A DNA stretch of 55,225 bases from an uncultured Clostridia bacterium (GTDB lineage Bacteria > Bacillota > Clostridia > Christensenellales > CAG-314), in contig CANQGD010000007.1 of assembly GCA_947601445.1 (NCBI GenBank), positions 1 through 55,225 on the forward strand. The letters are read 5' to 3'. Within the stretch, counting starts at the first letter, position 1. The number at the start of each line of letters is the position of its first letter. Shown in pieces: positions 27,593 through 35,823 of this stretch. The translations under genes and the position numbers were made by a program. The notes under the pieces are model-generated. The model made no database searches. It was given only the letters and a program-made list of their open reading frames with translations, and had not been told where the DNA came from.

Positions 27593-27982
27593 TTACCTAT
27601 TTTCCGGTTGTTCTGCCGCATTTTTATCCGACGACTCCTCCGTCTCGGGAGATCGCTCGGTTTGCTGTTCAACGGGAGTCAGACCCACAACGTCGCCGAC
27701 GGGCAATGTAAATGCAATGCCTTGACCTGCTGTTTGAAGTCCGACGTCACGGTACAAATTGTGCAAAACGTCTTCCTTTATATTGCTGTCCACAAGTATC
27801 ATCACTATTTCTTTGTTGGGTTGAACGGTAATTCCGAAAAACTTTTCCGCTTGCGGATTTGCGGTACCCGTTGCCGTCAGCACCGTACCGCCGCGAGCGC
27901 CCGCAGCACGTGCCGAATCCATTACCGTTTCGGAAAAACCTCCGTTTACCACACAAAAAACAACTTCATACTTTGTCGCCAT
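27593..27982 (-). CDS. PII-like signalling protein (DUF1538-associated type), copy 2
   Basis: A 129-residue protein with the PII fold signature. It starts YEVVFCVVNGGFSETVMDSA, then GARGGTVLTATGT at the base of a shortened T-loop, EKFFGITVQPNKEIVMILV for the central strand, and GQGIAFTLPVGDVVGL at the C-terminal strand. PII proteins are trimeric sensors of adenine nucleotides and metabolites that control transporters. Members next to DUF1538 membrane proteins form their own branch and usually lack the uridylylated Tyr; none is apparent here. Residues 105-129 are a charged low-complexity tail. It follows the other PII-like gene by eight bases. Confidence 0.8.
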   Translation of the reverse strand: MATKYEVVFCVVNGGFSETVMDSARAAGARGGTVLTATGTANPQAEKFFGITVQPNKEIVMILVDSNIKEDVLHNLYRDVGLQTAGQGIAFTLPVGDVVGLTPVEQQTERSPETEESSDKNAAEQPENR

Positions 27983-27990
27983 AGTTTCTC

Positions 27991-28425
27991 CTACTGTTTG
28001 TTACTCAAAAACCTATACGCCGATACGCCCACCATACTGTTGAACGGAACGGTAAACGCAATGCCCTTGCCTCCGCGAAGGGACGCGAATTTATCCTCTA
28101 TTGCTGCGAGCGCATTTTCTGCATTATCCTCTCTGATGAATGCAAAAATGGCTTGTTTTTCTCTATCTGCGTCTAAATAACCGAACGATTTCCTTGCGGT
28201 TCCGAATGCGGAAATTTCAAGTTGCATATTTACTTCGAAACTTTGCAACAAATCGAGATAAAAATCCGTTTTGTTGCGTGGTATGACGACAACAAGCAAC
28301 ATCAATTTGTAGGGCGCAAGAGATTTTTTTGCGGCCGACTTGCCCGTCCCGTGTTTTTTTGTCCTGCCTACAGTCAGCTTGGGGGAAGGCTCTCGTTTGG
28401 GTGTTTGTGTTTTTGCCGTATTCAT
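27991..28425 (-). CDS. PII-like signalling protein, copy 1, with basic N-terminal extension
   Basis: A 144-residue protein. Residues 1-40 are a basic, disordered-looking extension rich in Lys, Thr and Pro. The rest aligns in pattern with the PII-like protein downstream: LMLLVVVIPRNKTDFYLDLL, the T-loop position replaced by ISAFGTARKSFGYLDADRE, KQAIFAFIREDNAENALAAI, then GKGIAFTVPFNSMVGV. The two probably form a hetero- or paired homotrimer controlling the DUF1538 protein, whose gene ends six bases upstream. The glycine-rich GARGGTV element is absent in this copy, so ligand binding may differ. A PII assignment is an inference from pattern only. Confidence 0.65.
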   Translation of the reverse strand: MNTAKTQTPKREPSPKLTVGRTKKHGTGKSAAKKSLAPYKLMLLVVVIPRNKTDFYLDLLQSFEVNMQLEISAFGTARKSFGYLDADREKQAIFAFIREDNAENALAAIEDKFASLRGGKGIAFTVPFNSMVGVSAYRFLSNKQ

Positions 28426-28431
28426 AAATAC

Positions 28432-29961
28432 CTATTGAAAATGGATTATTTGACCGTCATCCGCCGTAATGATATGATGCTGTGCGATCTTGTTTCGAAC
28501 GTTGCGCGCAATAATTGCACGAAAGCCCAAAGCCTGAATTGTTATCAAAGGCGTCATTGCCACCATTGCCACTACCCCAAATGCGTCCACAAGAACTTTG
28601 CTTTCCCCTTGACATGTCAGACAAGCTCCGATGGCAAAAGGCAAAATAAACGTGGATGTAAGCGGTCCGGAAGCCACACCGCCCGAGTCAAAAGCAATCG
28701 CCGTATATATCGGCGGAACGAAAAAGCTCAGCCCGAGGGATATAATGTAACCGGGAATCAGGTAATACAATATGGAAAAGTCCAACCATATACGCAACAT
28801 AGACAGTCCTATGGATATGCCGACGCCTATGGACAAAGCTATCATCATCGAACGCTTGGTAATGGCGCGGTTCGTGACTTCTTCTACTTGCTTGTTTAGT
28901 ACGTGAACAGCCGGTTCTGCAAGCACAACCAACATTCCGAGTACAAATCCGATCAAAACAAGCAACCAGGGAATAGATGCTATCTGACTGCCCAACTTAA
29001 AACCGATAGGCAAAAATCCGACCGAGACAGCCGTCAAAAATATCACCAAGCCCACAAACGTATAGGCAATTCCCACTGCGATACGTCTGATACGGGGCGC
29101 GGGCAGTTTCAGATAAACCAATTGCAACACGACAAAAGCAATGCAAATCAGCGCAAGCGCCAACCCCACATCTTTGACGACAGCCCACATCTCGATAAAG
29201 AAATCCGCCGCTATATTTTCTCCTATTTCATAAGTGCCGGGAATGATCGAATAGTCCACGCTACCTTTGCCGCAAAGCCCCAATATCATAACGGTAAGAA
29301 TGGGTCCCACGGAACAAAGCGCAAGCAGTCCGAAACTGTTTTCACCCGAATGGCGACCGCCTATTGTGCCGGCAATACCAACGCCCACTGCAATGATGAA
29401 CGGAGCGGTTATCGGTCCGGTGGTTACTCCGCCGCTATCGAAACTAAGCGCCAAAAAGTCGCTTCCTTCGTTTACAGCCAACAACGCCACCAAAGCGAAC
29501 ATCACCATATAGAAGAAAATCAACATCATTGAAATGGATTTTTTGAACAATATTTTGAGTACGCCGAGCAGCAAAAAAACTCCGACTCCCACGCCCACGG
29601 AAACAATAAGCACCACGGGGTCTATTTTTTGTGAAATTTGCCCTGCCAAAACGGACAAATCCGGTTCCGCAACGGTGATGAGCAAACCCATGGTAAAGCT
29701 GACAATGAGCAATACCGACATCTTTTTGGAATTGGTAAGTCCTTTGCCGATGTATTCGCCCATAGGAGACATTGCGAGATCCGCACCGACATTAAAAAGA
29801 CCTATCCCCAAAATCAACAAAATTGCGGAGACAACAAATGTTACGATTTCTTTTGCGGAAAGTTGTACCAACGGAGTGGCGCACAAAACAAGTACTATTC
29901 CAACAACCGGAAGTACGGAAATGAGCGCTTCTCGTATTTTACTCCACAAAATTCTGAGCAA
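28432..29961 (-). CDS. DUF1538 family integral membrane protein (putative cation/proton antiporter or regulated transporter)
   Basis: A 509-residue protein with about 12-14 membrane helices. It shows internal duplication: the pair TVAEPDLSVLAGQI and VLAEPAVHVLNKQV, and the pair FDSGGVTTGPITAPFI and FDSGGVASGPLTSTFI, so two DUF1538 units are fused in one chain. I recall, without being able to check, that a two-gene DUF1538 pair from Halomonas was reported as a Na+(Li+,K+)/H+ antiporter, so the fused form may also move cations. Start is a TTG at 29961 with AGGAG nine bases upstream. The two PII-like genes follow directly and are likely its regulators. Confidence 0.8.
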   Translation of the reverse strand: MLRILWSKIREALISVLPVVGIVLVLCATPLVQLSAKEIVTFVVSAILLILGIGLFNVGADLAMSPMGEYIGKGLTNSKKMSVLLIVSFTMGLLITVAEPDLSVLAGQISQKIDPVVLIVSVGVGVGVFLLLGVLKILFKKSISMMLIFFYMVMFALVALLAVNEGSDFLALSFDSGGVTTGPITAPFIIAVGVGIAGTIGGRHSGENSFGLLALCSVGPILTVMILGLCGKGSVDYSIIPGTYEIGENIAADFFIEMWAVVKDVGLALALICIAFVVLQLVYLKLPAPRIRRIAVGIAYTFVGLVIFLTAVSVGFLPIGFKLGSQIASIPWLLVLIGFVLGMLVVLAEPAVHVLNKQVEEVTNRAITKRSMMIALSIGVGISIGLSMLRIWLDFSILYYLIPGYIISLGLSFFVPPIYTAIAFDSGGVASGPLTSTFILPFAIGACLTCQGESKVLVDAFGVVAMVAMTPLITIQALGFRAIIARNVRNKIAQHHIITADDGQIIHFQ

Positions 29962-29989
29962 GGTCTTATTCTCCTATTGTATTACTTCT

Positions 29990-30018
29990 ATATTATCAAA
30001 AAATATATATTTTGGCAA
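29990..30018 (-). promoter_or_regulatory. Candidate promoter of the DUF1538-PII operon
   Basis: Minus strand TTGCCA (30013-30018), 17 bases, TAATAT (29990-29995). The -35 is good and the -10 is weak but lies in an AT-rich stretch. The start would lie about 20 bases before the TTG codon. The upstream strong promoter at 30250-30278 could also feed the operon if its transcript escapes the terminator at 30175-30202. Confidence 0.45.
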
Positions 30019-30174
30019 CTTATAGACTGTACTTTGAACAAAAATGGGGAAAAAGGAATAAATCGAATCTCAAAAAACATTTTTTCGTATTCAAGCAGTC
30101 GAAAAAATGCTGATTACTCCATTGGAAGTTACAATTTTTCAATAGCACAATACCGCAAAGGGCATTGTTAAAAC

Positions 30175-30243
30175 AAAAAAAGCGTAACGAAACTCGTTAC
30201 GCCCGTACTGCCGCCCTCAAATGTGCGCGCAGGGCGACGGCAC
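30175..30243 (-). ncRNA. Predicted short terminated transcript (sRNA or attenuated leader) of about 70 nt
   Basis: A strong minus-strand promoter (30250-30278) would start RNA near 30243. An intrinsic terminator with a perfect 9-bp stem (30182-30190 with 30194-30202, loop AAC) and seven T (30175-30181) ends it. The first 40 bases can fold into a second GC-rich hairpin (GCC plus GCCCT with AGGGC plus GGC). No credible peptide is encoded. It matches no RNA family I recognise. It may be an independent small RNA or a leader controlling the DUF1538 operon 214 bases downstream. Confidence 0.5.
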
Positions 30244-30249
30244 ATTATA

Positions 30250-30278
30250 ATAATACAAGAAGTTTTCTTCTTTGTCAA
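30250..30278 (-). promoter_or_regulatory. Strong minus-strand promoter with palindrome in the spacer
   Basis: TTGACA (30273-30278), 17-base spacer, TATTAT (30250-30255). The spacer is nearly the whole palindrome AAGAAG-TTTT-CTTCTT (30257-30272, plus-strand reading). A repressor bound there would cover both promoter boxes. No gene with a start codon follows within 200 bases, only the terminator. Confidence 0.7.
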
Positions 30279-30302
30279 GATTTTTTAGAAGTTTTCTTCT
30301 AA
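30257..30302. promoter_or_regulatory. Pair of palindromic operators for the XRE regulator
   Basis: Two copies of AGAAGTTTTCTTCT lie at 30258-30271 and 30287-30300, centre to centre 29 bases, about three helical turns on the same face. Arms extend to 6 bp in the first and 7 bp in the second (TTAGAAG/CTTCTAA). The second copy ends 11 bases before the XRE start codon. Typical for autoregulated HTH repressors; that the neighbouring XRE protein binds them is inference. Confidence 0.65.
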
Positions 30303-30311
30303 AATTAAACT

Positions 30312-30512
30312 ATGAGCATAGGGCAAAAAATAAAAGAACTTAGGCTCGACCGCAATATGTCGCAAATGCAATTGGGCAAAGCGATCGGCGTAAGTCAAAA
30401 AGCGATAGACTATTGGGAACGTGATATAAACGAACCGAAAGCAAGTTATATCATTGCATTGGTGCGCTTTTTCGGTATCACGTTTGACGATTTCTTTGCC
30501 GAAGTGAACTAA
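30312..30512 (+). CDS. Small XRE-family HTH transcriptional regulator
   Basis: A 66-residue protein that is essentially one Cro/CI-type helix-turn-helix domain: IGQKIKELRLDRNMSQMQLG, then VSQKAIDYWERDINEPK, and a final helix with ALVRFFGITFDDFF. It is the only plus-strand protein gene accepted in the window. No clear Shine-Dalgarno precedes the ATG, so it may be weakly translated or leaderless. Two palindromes just upstream suggest autoregulation and control of the opposite-strand promoter at 30250-30278. No partner toxin gene was seen. Confidence 0.85.
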   Translation: MSIGQKIKELRLDRNMSQMQLGKAIGVSQKAIDYWERDINEPKASYIIALVRFFGITFDDFFAEVN

Positions 30513-30786
30513 AAGGCAACAACTCTCCACGTTTTTATCGGCGCTGTCGCACTATTTTACTTTTTTAGTTGCAATACGGCAACGCAGCCACGTTTTATTT
30601 TTCGATTTGAAACCGTTTTACTTATATAATTTTCAGACCGTACATTTCAAACCGTGTAAATTACGCATACGATAAGGTTTGAAATTTTTCAAAAATTCGA
30701 ACATCTGACAAATTTAATACTATAAAATCTATCGGCGACTTGCATAACTACAAACGCACTTTTTTAACGTCCAAACTCCTATACAC
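30513..30786. other. Intergenic region without a gene; one long inverted repeat
   Basis: About 270 bases with no credible ORF between the XRE gene and the tuf terminator. ATTTCAAACC (30644-30653) pairs exactly with GGTTTGAAAT (30676-30685), followed on the plus strand by TTTTTC. It could terminate the XRE transcript, although the 22-base loop is large. Confidence 0.5.
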
Positions 30787-30816
30787 AAAAAATCTCGAAC
30801 GAAACCGTTCGAGATT
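30787..30816 (-). terminator. Intrinsic terminator of tuf
   Basis: A perfect 11-bp stem (30791-30801 with 30806-30816), four-base loop, and T runs on both sides so it could work in both directions. It lies 29 bases beyond the tuf stop codon. Confidence 0.9.
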
Positions 30817-30844
30817 TTTGCAATAAGTTGATTGAAATCCACAA

Positions 30845-32056
30845 TTAGGAAATAATCTTGGAAACAACGCCGGAACCGACTGTGTGACCGCCTTCACGGA
30901 TAGCGAAGCGGAGACCTTCTTCCATAGCGATGGGGGTGATAAGGTCAACTTTGATATGAGTGTGGTCGCCGGGCATTACCATTTCCACGCCGGGGTCAAG
31001 CTCGATGGAGCCTGTAACGTCGGTTGTACGGAAATAGAATTGAGGACGATATCCCTTAAAGAAGGGGCTGTGACGTCCGCCTTCCTCTTTGGTAAGGACG
31101 TAAACTTGTCCTTCGAATACCATGTGAGGAGTAACGCTCTTGGGTTTTGCGATAACTTGTCCGCGCTCTACCTCTTTACGGTCGATACCGCGAAGAAGCA
31201 AACCAACGTTGTCGCCTGCATAAGCTACGTCAAGCAGTTTGCGGAACATTTCAACACCGGTAACAACCGACGTTTTGATTTCTTCTTTCAATCCGACAAT
31301 TTCTACGGGGTCGGAGGGCTTTACGCTACCGCGTTCAACTCTGCCTGTTGCCACTGTGCCGCGGCCGGTGATTGTGAATACGTCTTCGACAGGCATCAAG
31401 AAGGGTTTGTCGGTGTCGCGTGCCGGAGTGGGGATGTAGTTGTCCACAGCGTCCATAAGGTCGAGAATGGGTTTGTATACGGGGTCATTGAGATTTGTGT
31501 TACCTGCAAGAGCAGCGTCCATTGCAGCCTTCGCGGAACCGCGAATAACGGGGATTTCGTCGCCGGGGAACTCGTATCTGGAAAGAAGTTCGCGAACTTC
31601 CATTTCAACCAATTCGAGAAGTTCTTCGTCGTCAACAAGGTCTGTCTTGTTGAGGAATACTACGATATAAGGAACGCCAACCTGACGTGCAAGCAGGATG
31701 TGTTCACGTGTTTGAGGCATCGGACCGTCGGAAGCGGCAACTACAAGGATTGCGCCGTCCATTTGTGCGGCACCGGTGATCATGTTTTTAACATAGTCCG
31801 CGTGTCCGGGGCAGTCAACGTGAGCATAGTGACGCTTGTCTGTTTGATACTCTACGTGAGCGGTATTGATCGTGATACCACGAGCTTTTTCCTCGGGAGC
31901 CTTGTCGATTTCGTCATACTTCATGATTTCAGCTTTGCCTTGCATAGCCATAACCATTGTGATAGCGGCTGTCAAGGTTGTCTTGCCGTGGTCTACGTGA
32001 CCGATTGTACCAATATTGACGTGCGGTTTGCTTCTGTCAAATTTAGCTTTTGCCAT
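30845..32056 (-). CDS. tuf: Elongation factor Tu
   Basis: A 403-residue protein with the EF-Tu signature from the first residue: [21 protein letters not shown]-loop GHVDHGKT, switch [30 protein letters not shown] for guanine recognition and the last-domain ending [13 protein letters not shown]. It carries aminoacyl-tRNA to the ribosome as the GTP complex. It is the last gene of the str cluster, 150 bases after fusA, with its own candidate promoter in the gap and a strong terminator after it. No unusual insertion was seen. Confidence 0.98.
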   Translation of the reverse strand: MAKAKFDRSKPHVNIGTIGHVDHGKTTLTAAITMVMAMQGKAEIMKYDEIDKAPEEKARGITINTAHVEYQTDKRHYAHVDCPGHADYVKNMITGAAQMDGAILVVAASDGPMPQTREHILLARQVGVPYIVVFLNKTDLVDDEELLELVEMEVRELLSRYEFPGDEIPVIRGSAKAAMDAALAGNTNLNDPVYKPILDLMDAVDNYIPTPARDTDKPFLMPVEDVFTITGRGTVATGRVERGSVKPSDPVEIVGLKEEIKTSVVTGVEMFRKLLDVAYAGDNVGLLLRGIDRKEVERGQVIAKPKSVTPHMVFEGQVYVLTKEEGGRHSPFFKGYRPQFYFRTTDVTGSIELDPGVEMVMPGDHTHIKVDLITPIAMEEGLRFAIREGGHTVGSGVVSKIIS

Positions 32057-32142
32057 TGTTGTTTTGTCCTCCTGGTTTTTTGATTATGATAAAATTTTAT
32101 TTTTTGATGTTTTTGATGCGATGTTTTTCACCACTGAATTTT

Positions 32143-32171
32143 ATTATACAATATTTTTTTTTGCAGGTCTA
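32143..32171 (-). promoter_or_regulatory. Candidate tuf promoter
   Basis: In the 150-base fusA-tuf gap, minus strand: TAGACC (32166-32171), 17 bases with an A run, TATAAT (32143-32148). The -10 is perfect, the -35 four of six. It would give extra tuf transcription independent of the upstream str genes. Confidence 0.5.
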
Positions 32172-32206
32172 TACTTTTTTGCAAAGTTTTTACCCGAAAA
32201 CAAGTT

Positions 32207-34300
32207 TTAATCGGCATTTTTGGCAATTTTTTCTCTGATTGCCTTCGGAACTTCGGCAAAATGATCAAATTGCATCGTATAGTTGCCTCTGCCCTGCGTG
32301 CGACTTCTGAGATCGGTCGCATAACCGAACATTTCCGCAAGCGGTATAAGCGCGTTTACCACCTGAACTCCGTTGCGAAGCTCGATACCGGAAATATTTC
32401 CGCGGCGCGCAGACACATTGCCCATAACGTCGCCGAGATATTCCTCCGGCATGGTTATTTCCACTTTCATCATAGGCTCCAACAACACGGGATTTGCAAT
32501 TGCCGCCGCATTTTTGAAAGCCAGACTTCCCGCGATCTTAAACGCCATTTCCGAGCTGTCGACAGGGTGGAAACTACCGTCGAATACAGTAGCTTTGAAA
32601 TCAACCACTTCATATCCCGCAAGGGGTCCCGTCTTGGACGCTTCCACAATTCCGTTGTTGATAGGCTGAATATATTCTTTGGGGATACTTCCACCGACGG
32701 TTGCATCCACAAATTCGTAGCCTTTTCCCGGTTCTTGCGGTTCCAAACGTATTTTGCAATGACCGTACTGTCCTTTGCCGCCGCTTTGGCGAACATATTT
32801 GCCCTCGGCTTCCACCGACTTGCGAATCGTTTCGCGATAGCTTACCTGCGGTTGTCCGACATTGGCTTCGACTTTAAATTCGCGGAGCAATCTGTCAACG
32901 ATAATCTCCAAATGCAGCTCGCCCATACCCGCTATTATGGTCTGACCCGTCTCCTTATCCGTATACGTTTTGAAGGTTGGGTCTTCTTCCGCCAACTTAA
33001 CGAGCGCAAGGGTCATTTTTTCTTGACCTGCTTTGGTTTTGGGCTCGATTGCCACCTTGATTACCGGTTCGGGGAATACCATGCTGTCCAATACAATTGG
33101 ATGCTTTTCATCGCACAATGTATCGCCCGTAGTCGTATCTTTGAGACCGACAAGCGCCACGATTTCGCCTGCATACGTTTCTTCTATTTCTTCCCTTTGA
33201 GCCGCGTGCATCTGCAATACTTTGGTGATGCGTTCGCGTTTGCCCTTTGTGGAATTGTAGATATAGCTACCCGCTTGCAATTTACCGCTGTATACGCGGC
33301 AATATGCCAACTTTCCCACAAACGGATCGGATACGATTTTGAATGCCAACCCGCAAAAAGGTTCGTCGTCATCGGTTTTGCGAACAATTTTGTTACTTTC
33401 GTCATCTACGTCAAAGCCCACGACATGGTCAATATCCACGGGACTCGGCAGATAATCGCACACTGCGTCCAAAAGTTTTTGAATACCTTTGTTTTTGTAG
33501 GCGGTTCCGCAAAGAACGGGATTGACTTGCAAATTGATAACGGCTTTGCGCAATGCCGACTTTATTTCGCCGATTGTAAGTTCCTCTCCGAGAAGAAATT
33601 TTTCCGTAAGCGCGTCGTCTGTACCTGCGACAAACTCCACCAATTCGGCGCGAGCCTTTTCCACTTCTTCCGTCATATCGGCGGGAACATCCGTTTCCTC
33701 AATCACGATGCCTTGCGGGTCGTTGTAAATGTAGGCGCGACGGGTGATTATATCCACCAATCCGCGGAATGTTTCTTCTTTGCCGATGGGCAGTTGAATG
33801 GGCATAGCGTTGGATTTCAAACGGGTGCGCATCATATTTACCACGTTGTAAAAGTTGGCGCCGTTGATGTCCATTTTGTTGACAAAGGCAATACGCGGAA
33901 CATTGTATTTGCTGGCTTGATGCCATACCGTTTCGCTTTGCGGTTCCACGCCGCCCTTTGCACAAAATACCGCCACCGCGCCGTCCAATACACGCAGCGA
34001 ACGTTCCACTTCTACGGTAAAATCCACGTGTCCAGGAGTGTCGATAAGGTTGATGCGGTAGTCAACGTTGTCATAGTGGTTGACCCAATGCACGGTAGTT
34101 GCAGCGCTGGCAATTGTAATGCCGCGTTCCTGCTCCTGCGCCATGCTGTCCATTACCGCCGTGCCTTCATGCACTTCGCCGAGTTTGCGCGTTTTGCCGC
34201 TGAAAAACAGTATTCTTTCGCTTGTAGTTGTTTTTCCCGCGTCGATGTGCGCCATAATTCCTATGTTGCGCACATTTTGCAGGGGATAAATCCTTGCCAT
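32207..34300 (-). CDS. fusA: Elongation factor G
   Basis: A 697-residue translocase with the GTPase motifs [29 protein letters not shown] and NKMD in domain I, and the later-domain elements [27 protein letters not shown] and RRGNISG in their usual order. It drives ribosome translocation and, with RRF, recycling. Length and motif order are normal. It begins 24 bases after rpsG, in the standard rpsL-rpsG-fusA-tuf order, and is probably co-transcribed with the ribosomal genes. Confidence 0.98.
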   Translation of the reverse strand: MARIYPLQNVRNIGIMAHIDAGKTTTSERILFFSGKTRKLGEVHEGTAVMDSMAQEQERGITIASAATTVHWVNHYDNVDYRINLIDTPGHVDFTVEVERSLRVLDGAVAVFCAKGGVEPQSETVWHQASKYNVPRIAFVNKMDINGANFYNVVNMMRTRLKSNAMPIQLPIGKEETFRGLVDIITRRAYIYNDPQGIVIEETDVPADMTEEVEKARAELVEFVAGTDDALTEKFLLGEELTIGEIKSALRKAVINLQVNPVLCGTAYKNKGIQKLLDAVCDYLPSPVDIDHVVGFDVDDESNKIVRKTDDDEPFCGLAFKIVSDPFVGKLAYCRVYSGKLQAGSYIYNSTKGKRERITKVLQMHAAQREEIEETYAGEIVALVGLKDTTTGDTLCDEKHPIVLDSMVFPEPVIKVAIEPKTKAGQEKMTLALVKLAEEDPTFKTYTDKETGQTIIAGMGELHLEIIVDRLLREFKVEANVGQPQVSYRETIRKSVEAEGKYVRQSGGKGQYGHCKIRLEPQEPGKGYEFVDATVGGSIPKEYIQPINNGIVEASKTGPLAGYEVVDFKATVFDGSFHPVDSSEMAFKIAGSLAFKNAAAIANPVLLEPMMKVEITMPEEYLGDVMGNVSARRGNISGIELRNGVQVVNALIPLAEMFGYATDLRSRTQGRGNYTMQFDHFAEVPKAIREKIAKNAD

Positions 34301-34324
34301 TTAGTTACCTGCTTAATTGTAAAA

Positions 34325-34795
34325 TTACCATCTGAAATGCGCAAACGCTTTGTTTGCTTCCGCAGAACGGTGCATTTCTTCCTTTCTTTTGAACGCGTTG
34401 CCTTGTTCGTTGTAAGCGTCCAACAATTCGCCTGCCAAACGCAAATACATATTTCTTTCGTTGCGCTTGCGTGCGAACTGAACCAACCAACGTATTGCAA
34501 GGGTCTGACGTCTTTCGGGGCGAACCTCCATGGGAACTTGATAGTTAGCGCCGCCGACACGTCTTGCTTTGCATTCAAGCATGGGCATGAGATTGTTGAT
34601 TGCCTTTGTGAACACTTCCATAGGATCCTGTCCCGTCTTCTTTTGAATTTCTTCAAAAGCGCCGTAAACGATTTCCTGAGCGGTACCCTTTTTGCCGTCC
34701 AACATAACTTGATTGATAACCTTGGTCACAACCTTGCTGCCATAAACGGGATCGGGTAGTACGTCCCTCTTGGGAACGCCACTTCTTCTGGGCAT
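34325..34795 (-). CDS. rpsG: 30S ribosomal protein S7
   Basis: A 156-residue protein beginning [20 protein letters not shown] with the conserved [15 protein letters not shown]-type helix region, [12 protein letters not shown] and [17 protein letters not shown]. It nucleates assembly of the 16S 3' domain and sits near the E site. It follows rpsL after a 191-base gap, long for this junction; the gap holds a short CGCAT-3-ATGCG hairpin that could be a control site for S7, which is inference. A GGAGG site precedes the ATG. Confidence 0.97.
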   Translation of the reverse strand: MPRRSGVPKRDVLPDPVYGSKVVTKVINQVMLDGKKGTAQEIVYGAFEEIQKKTGQDPMEVFTKAINNLMPMLECKARRVGGANYQVPMEVRPERRQTLAIRWLVQFARKRNERNMYLRLAGELLDAYNEQGNAFKRKEEMHRSAEANKAFAHFRW

Positions 34796-34986
34796 AAGTT
34801 TTCCTCCTTTTAATGATGTTTTCGAAATTTTGTTTTTTTACCAAATACAGCCAACTCGACGCATAAAATGCGGAGAAACTTCTGTCAAAACGCAGACTTG
34901 CCGCGGACATACTGCTTACTCGGCGAAAAGTCTCAATTTCAAAAACCTCGACATTTCACCAATTGAACTGTTGTTGGTGTCCCGAC

Positions 34987-35370
34987 CTATTTCTTACCGG
35001 CTTTGGGACGTTTGGCGCCGTACTTACTGCGGGCTTGTCTACGATTTGCTACGCCTGCGGTGTCCAACGTACCACGAATGATGTGATAACGGATACCGGG
35101 CAAGTCACGCACTCTGCCGCCGCGGATCAGCACTACGCTGTGCTCTTGAAGGTTGTGACCTTCGCCCGGAATGTAGCATGTACCTTCCATGCCGTTGGTA
35201 CGGCGGACGCGGGCAATCTTACGTAGAGCGGAATTGGGCTTTTTGGGAGAAGTGGTCGTCACGTTCAAACAAACGCCGCGCTTTTGCGGACAGCTGTCCA
35301 ATAAAGGCGATTTGCTTTTCTCGGCTTCGCTTCTTCTGCCTTGTCTGATCAATTGGTTGATTGTTGCCAT
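34987..35370 (-). CDS. rpsL: 30S ribosomal protein S12, with Arg at position 88
   Basis: A 127-residue protein with the standard ACPQKRGVC-like segment ([11 protein letters not shown]) and [12 protein letters not shown] (Lys43 intact). In the loop normally read GGRVKDLPG this gene has GGRVRDLPG, so residue 88 is Arg (codon CGT at 35107-35109). Lys88 to Arg (87 in mature E. coli numbering) is a well-known streptomycin-resistance change, so the organism may be naturally less sensitive. The protein guards decoding accuracy at the A site. Synteny with L7Ae, rpsG, fusA and tuf is standard. Confidence 0.97.
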   Translation of the reverse strand: MATINQLIRQGRRSEAEKSKSPLLDSCPQKRGVCLNVTTTSPKKPNSALRKIARVRRTNGMEGTCYIPGEGHNLQEHSVVLIRGGRVRDLPGIRYHIIRGTLDTAGVANRRQARSKYGAKRPKAGKK

Positions 35371-35466
35371 CTGTTTACCTCCTTGTAATGATGAATGTCG
35401 AGTTTTGGAAAACTCATTTATACAAGCGGATCAAACCGCGGTTGTATCAAAAAAAGTATTGCCAAG

Positions 35467-35706
35467 TTACGCTTTCAGTACACCTATTGCACCGGACGGA
35501 ACTTCTATCCCCTGTTGAACGGCAATCTGATTCATCGAAGAACCTATACGGTAACTTATGCCGTGATTTTTTGCAGCCTCTATGAGTTCCGTAATGTATT
35601 GAGTCTCGGCATCGGCTGCTATAAAAATCTCTTCTATATTGTTCTTTTTGAGTTCGCGAAGGATCTGCCGTTTGCCTATGACTATCTTTTTTGTACTGTT
35701 AGCCAT
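35467..35706 (-). CDS. rplGB: L7Ae-family ribosome-associated protein (YbxF type)
   Basis: A 79-residue protein with the L7Ae/L30e fold pattern: KIVIGKRQILRELKKN, IFIAADAE, NHGISYRIGSSMNQIAVQQG, then PSGAIGVLKA. Members bind kink-turn RNA and associate with the ribosome. In Bacillus subtilis the same gene lies between rpoC and rpsL, as here apart from an intervening lipoprotein remnant. It is the first gene of the str unit, with a promoter immediately upstream (35722-35750) and a very short leader. Confidence 0.88.
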   Translation of the reverse strand: MANSTKKIVIGKRQILRELKKNNIEEIFIAADAETQYITELIEAAKNHGISYRIGSSMNQIAVQQGIEVPSGAIGVLKA

Positions 35707-35721
35707 ATCTCACCAACGTAC

Positions 35722-35750
35722 ATTTTAACAAAATACAGCAAAGCAGTCAA
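35722..35750 (-). promoter_or_regulatory. Promoter of the L7Ae-rpsL-rpsG-fusA unit
   Basis: Minus strand TTGACT (35745-35750), 17 bases, TAAAAT (35722-35727). The -35 box is part of the descending arm of the upstream terminator hairpin, a compact terminator-promoter overlap. The start would be about 35715, leaving roughly nine bases before the ATG at 35706. Confidence 0.6.
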
Positions 35751-35772
35751 GCGATTTTAACCGCTTGACTGC
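35743..35772 (-). terminator. Hairpin terminator after the frameshifted lipoprotein gene
   Basis: A perfect 11-bp stem (35743-35753 with 35762-35772) with an eight-base loop, followed on the minus strand by TTTGCTGTATTTTG. It lies 51 bases after the lipoprotein stop codon and overlaps the next promoter's -35. Confidence 0.7.
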
Positions 35773-35823
35773 CGTTTATTGCATTAAGTTTCAATTTACC
35801 GCTTATGTTTTTATGCCTGCATT

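Noticed and set aside
27556-27672. 39-codon upstream extension of the 1996-residue lipoprotein
   Set aside because: It would place a basic, non-hydrophobic stretch before the signal peptide; the ATG at 27555 has a good ribosome site and is directly followed by the lipoprotein signal.
32261-34759. Plus-strand open frame of 832 codons across fusA and rpsG
   Set aside because: Spans two conserved genes on the other strand and crosses their intergenic gap; no start signal or domain.
34796-34986. Possible tRNA or small gene in the rpsL-rpsG gap
   Set aside because: No cloverleaf and no ORF with a ribosome site; only a short hairpin and a weak promoter-like pair of boxes were found.
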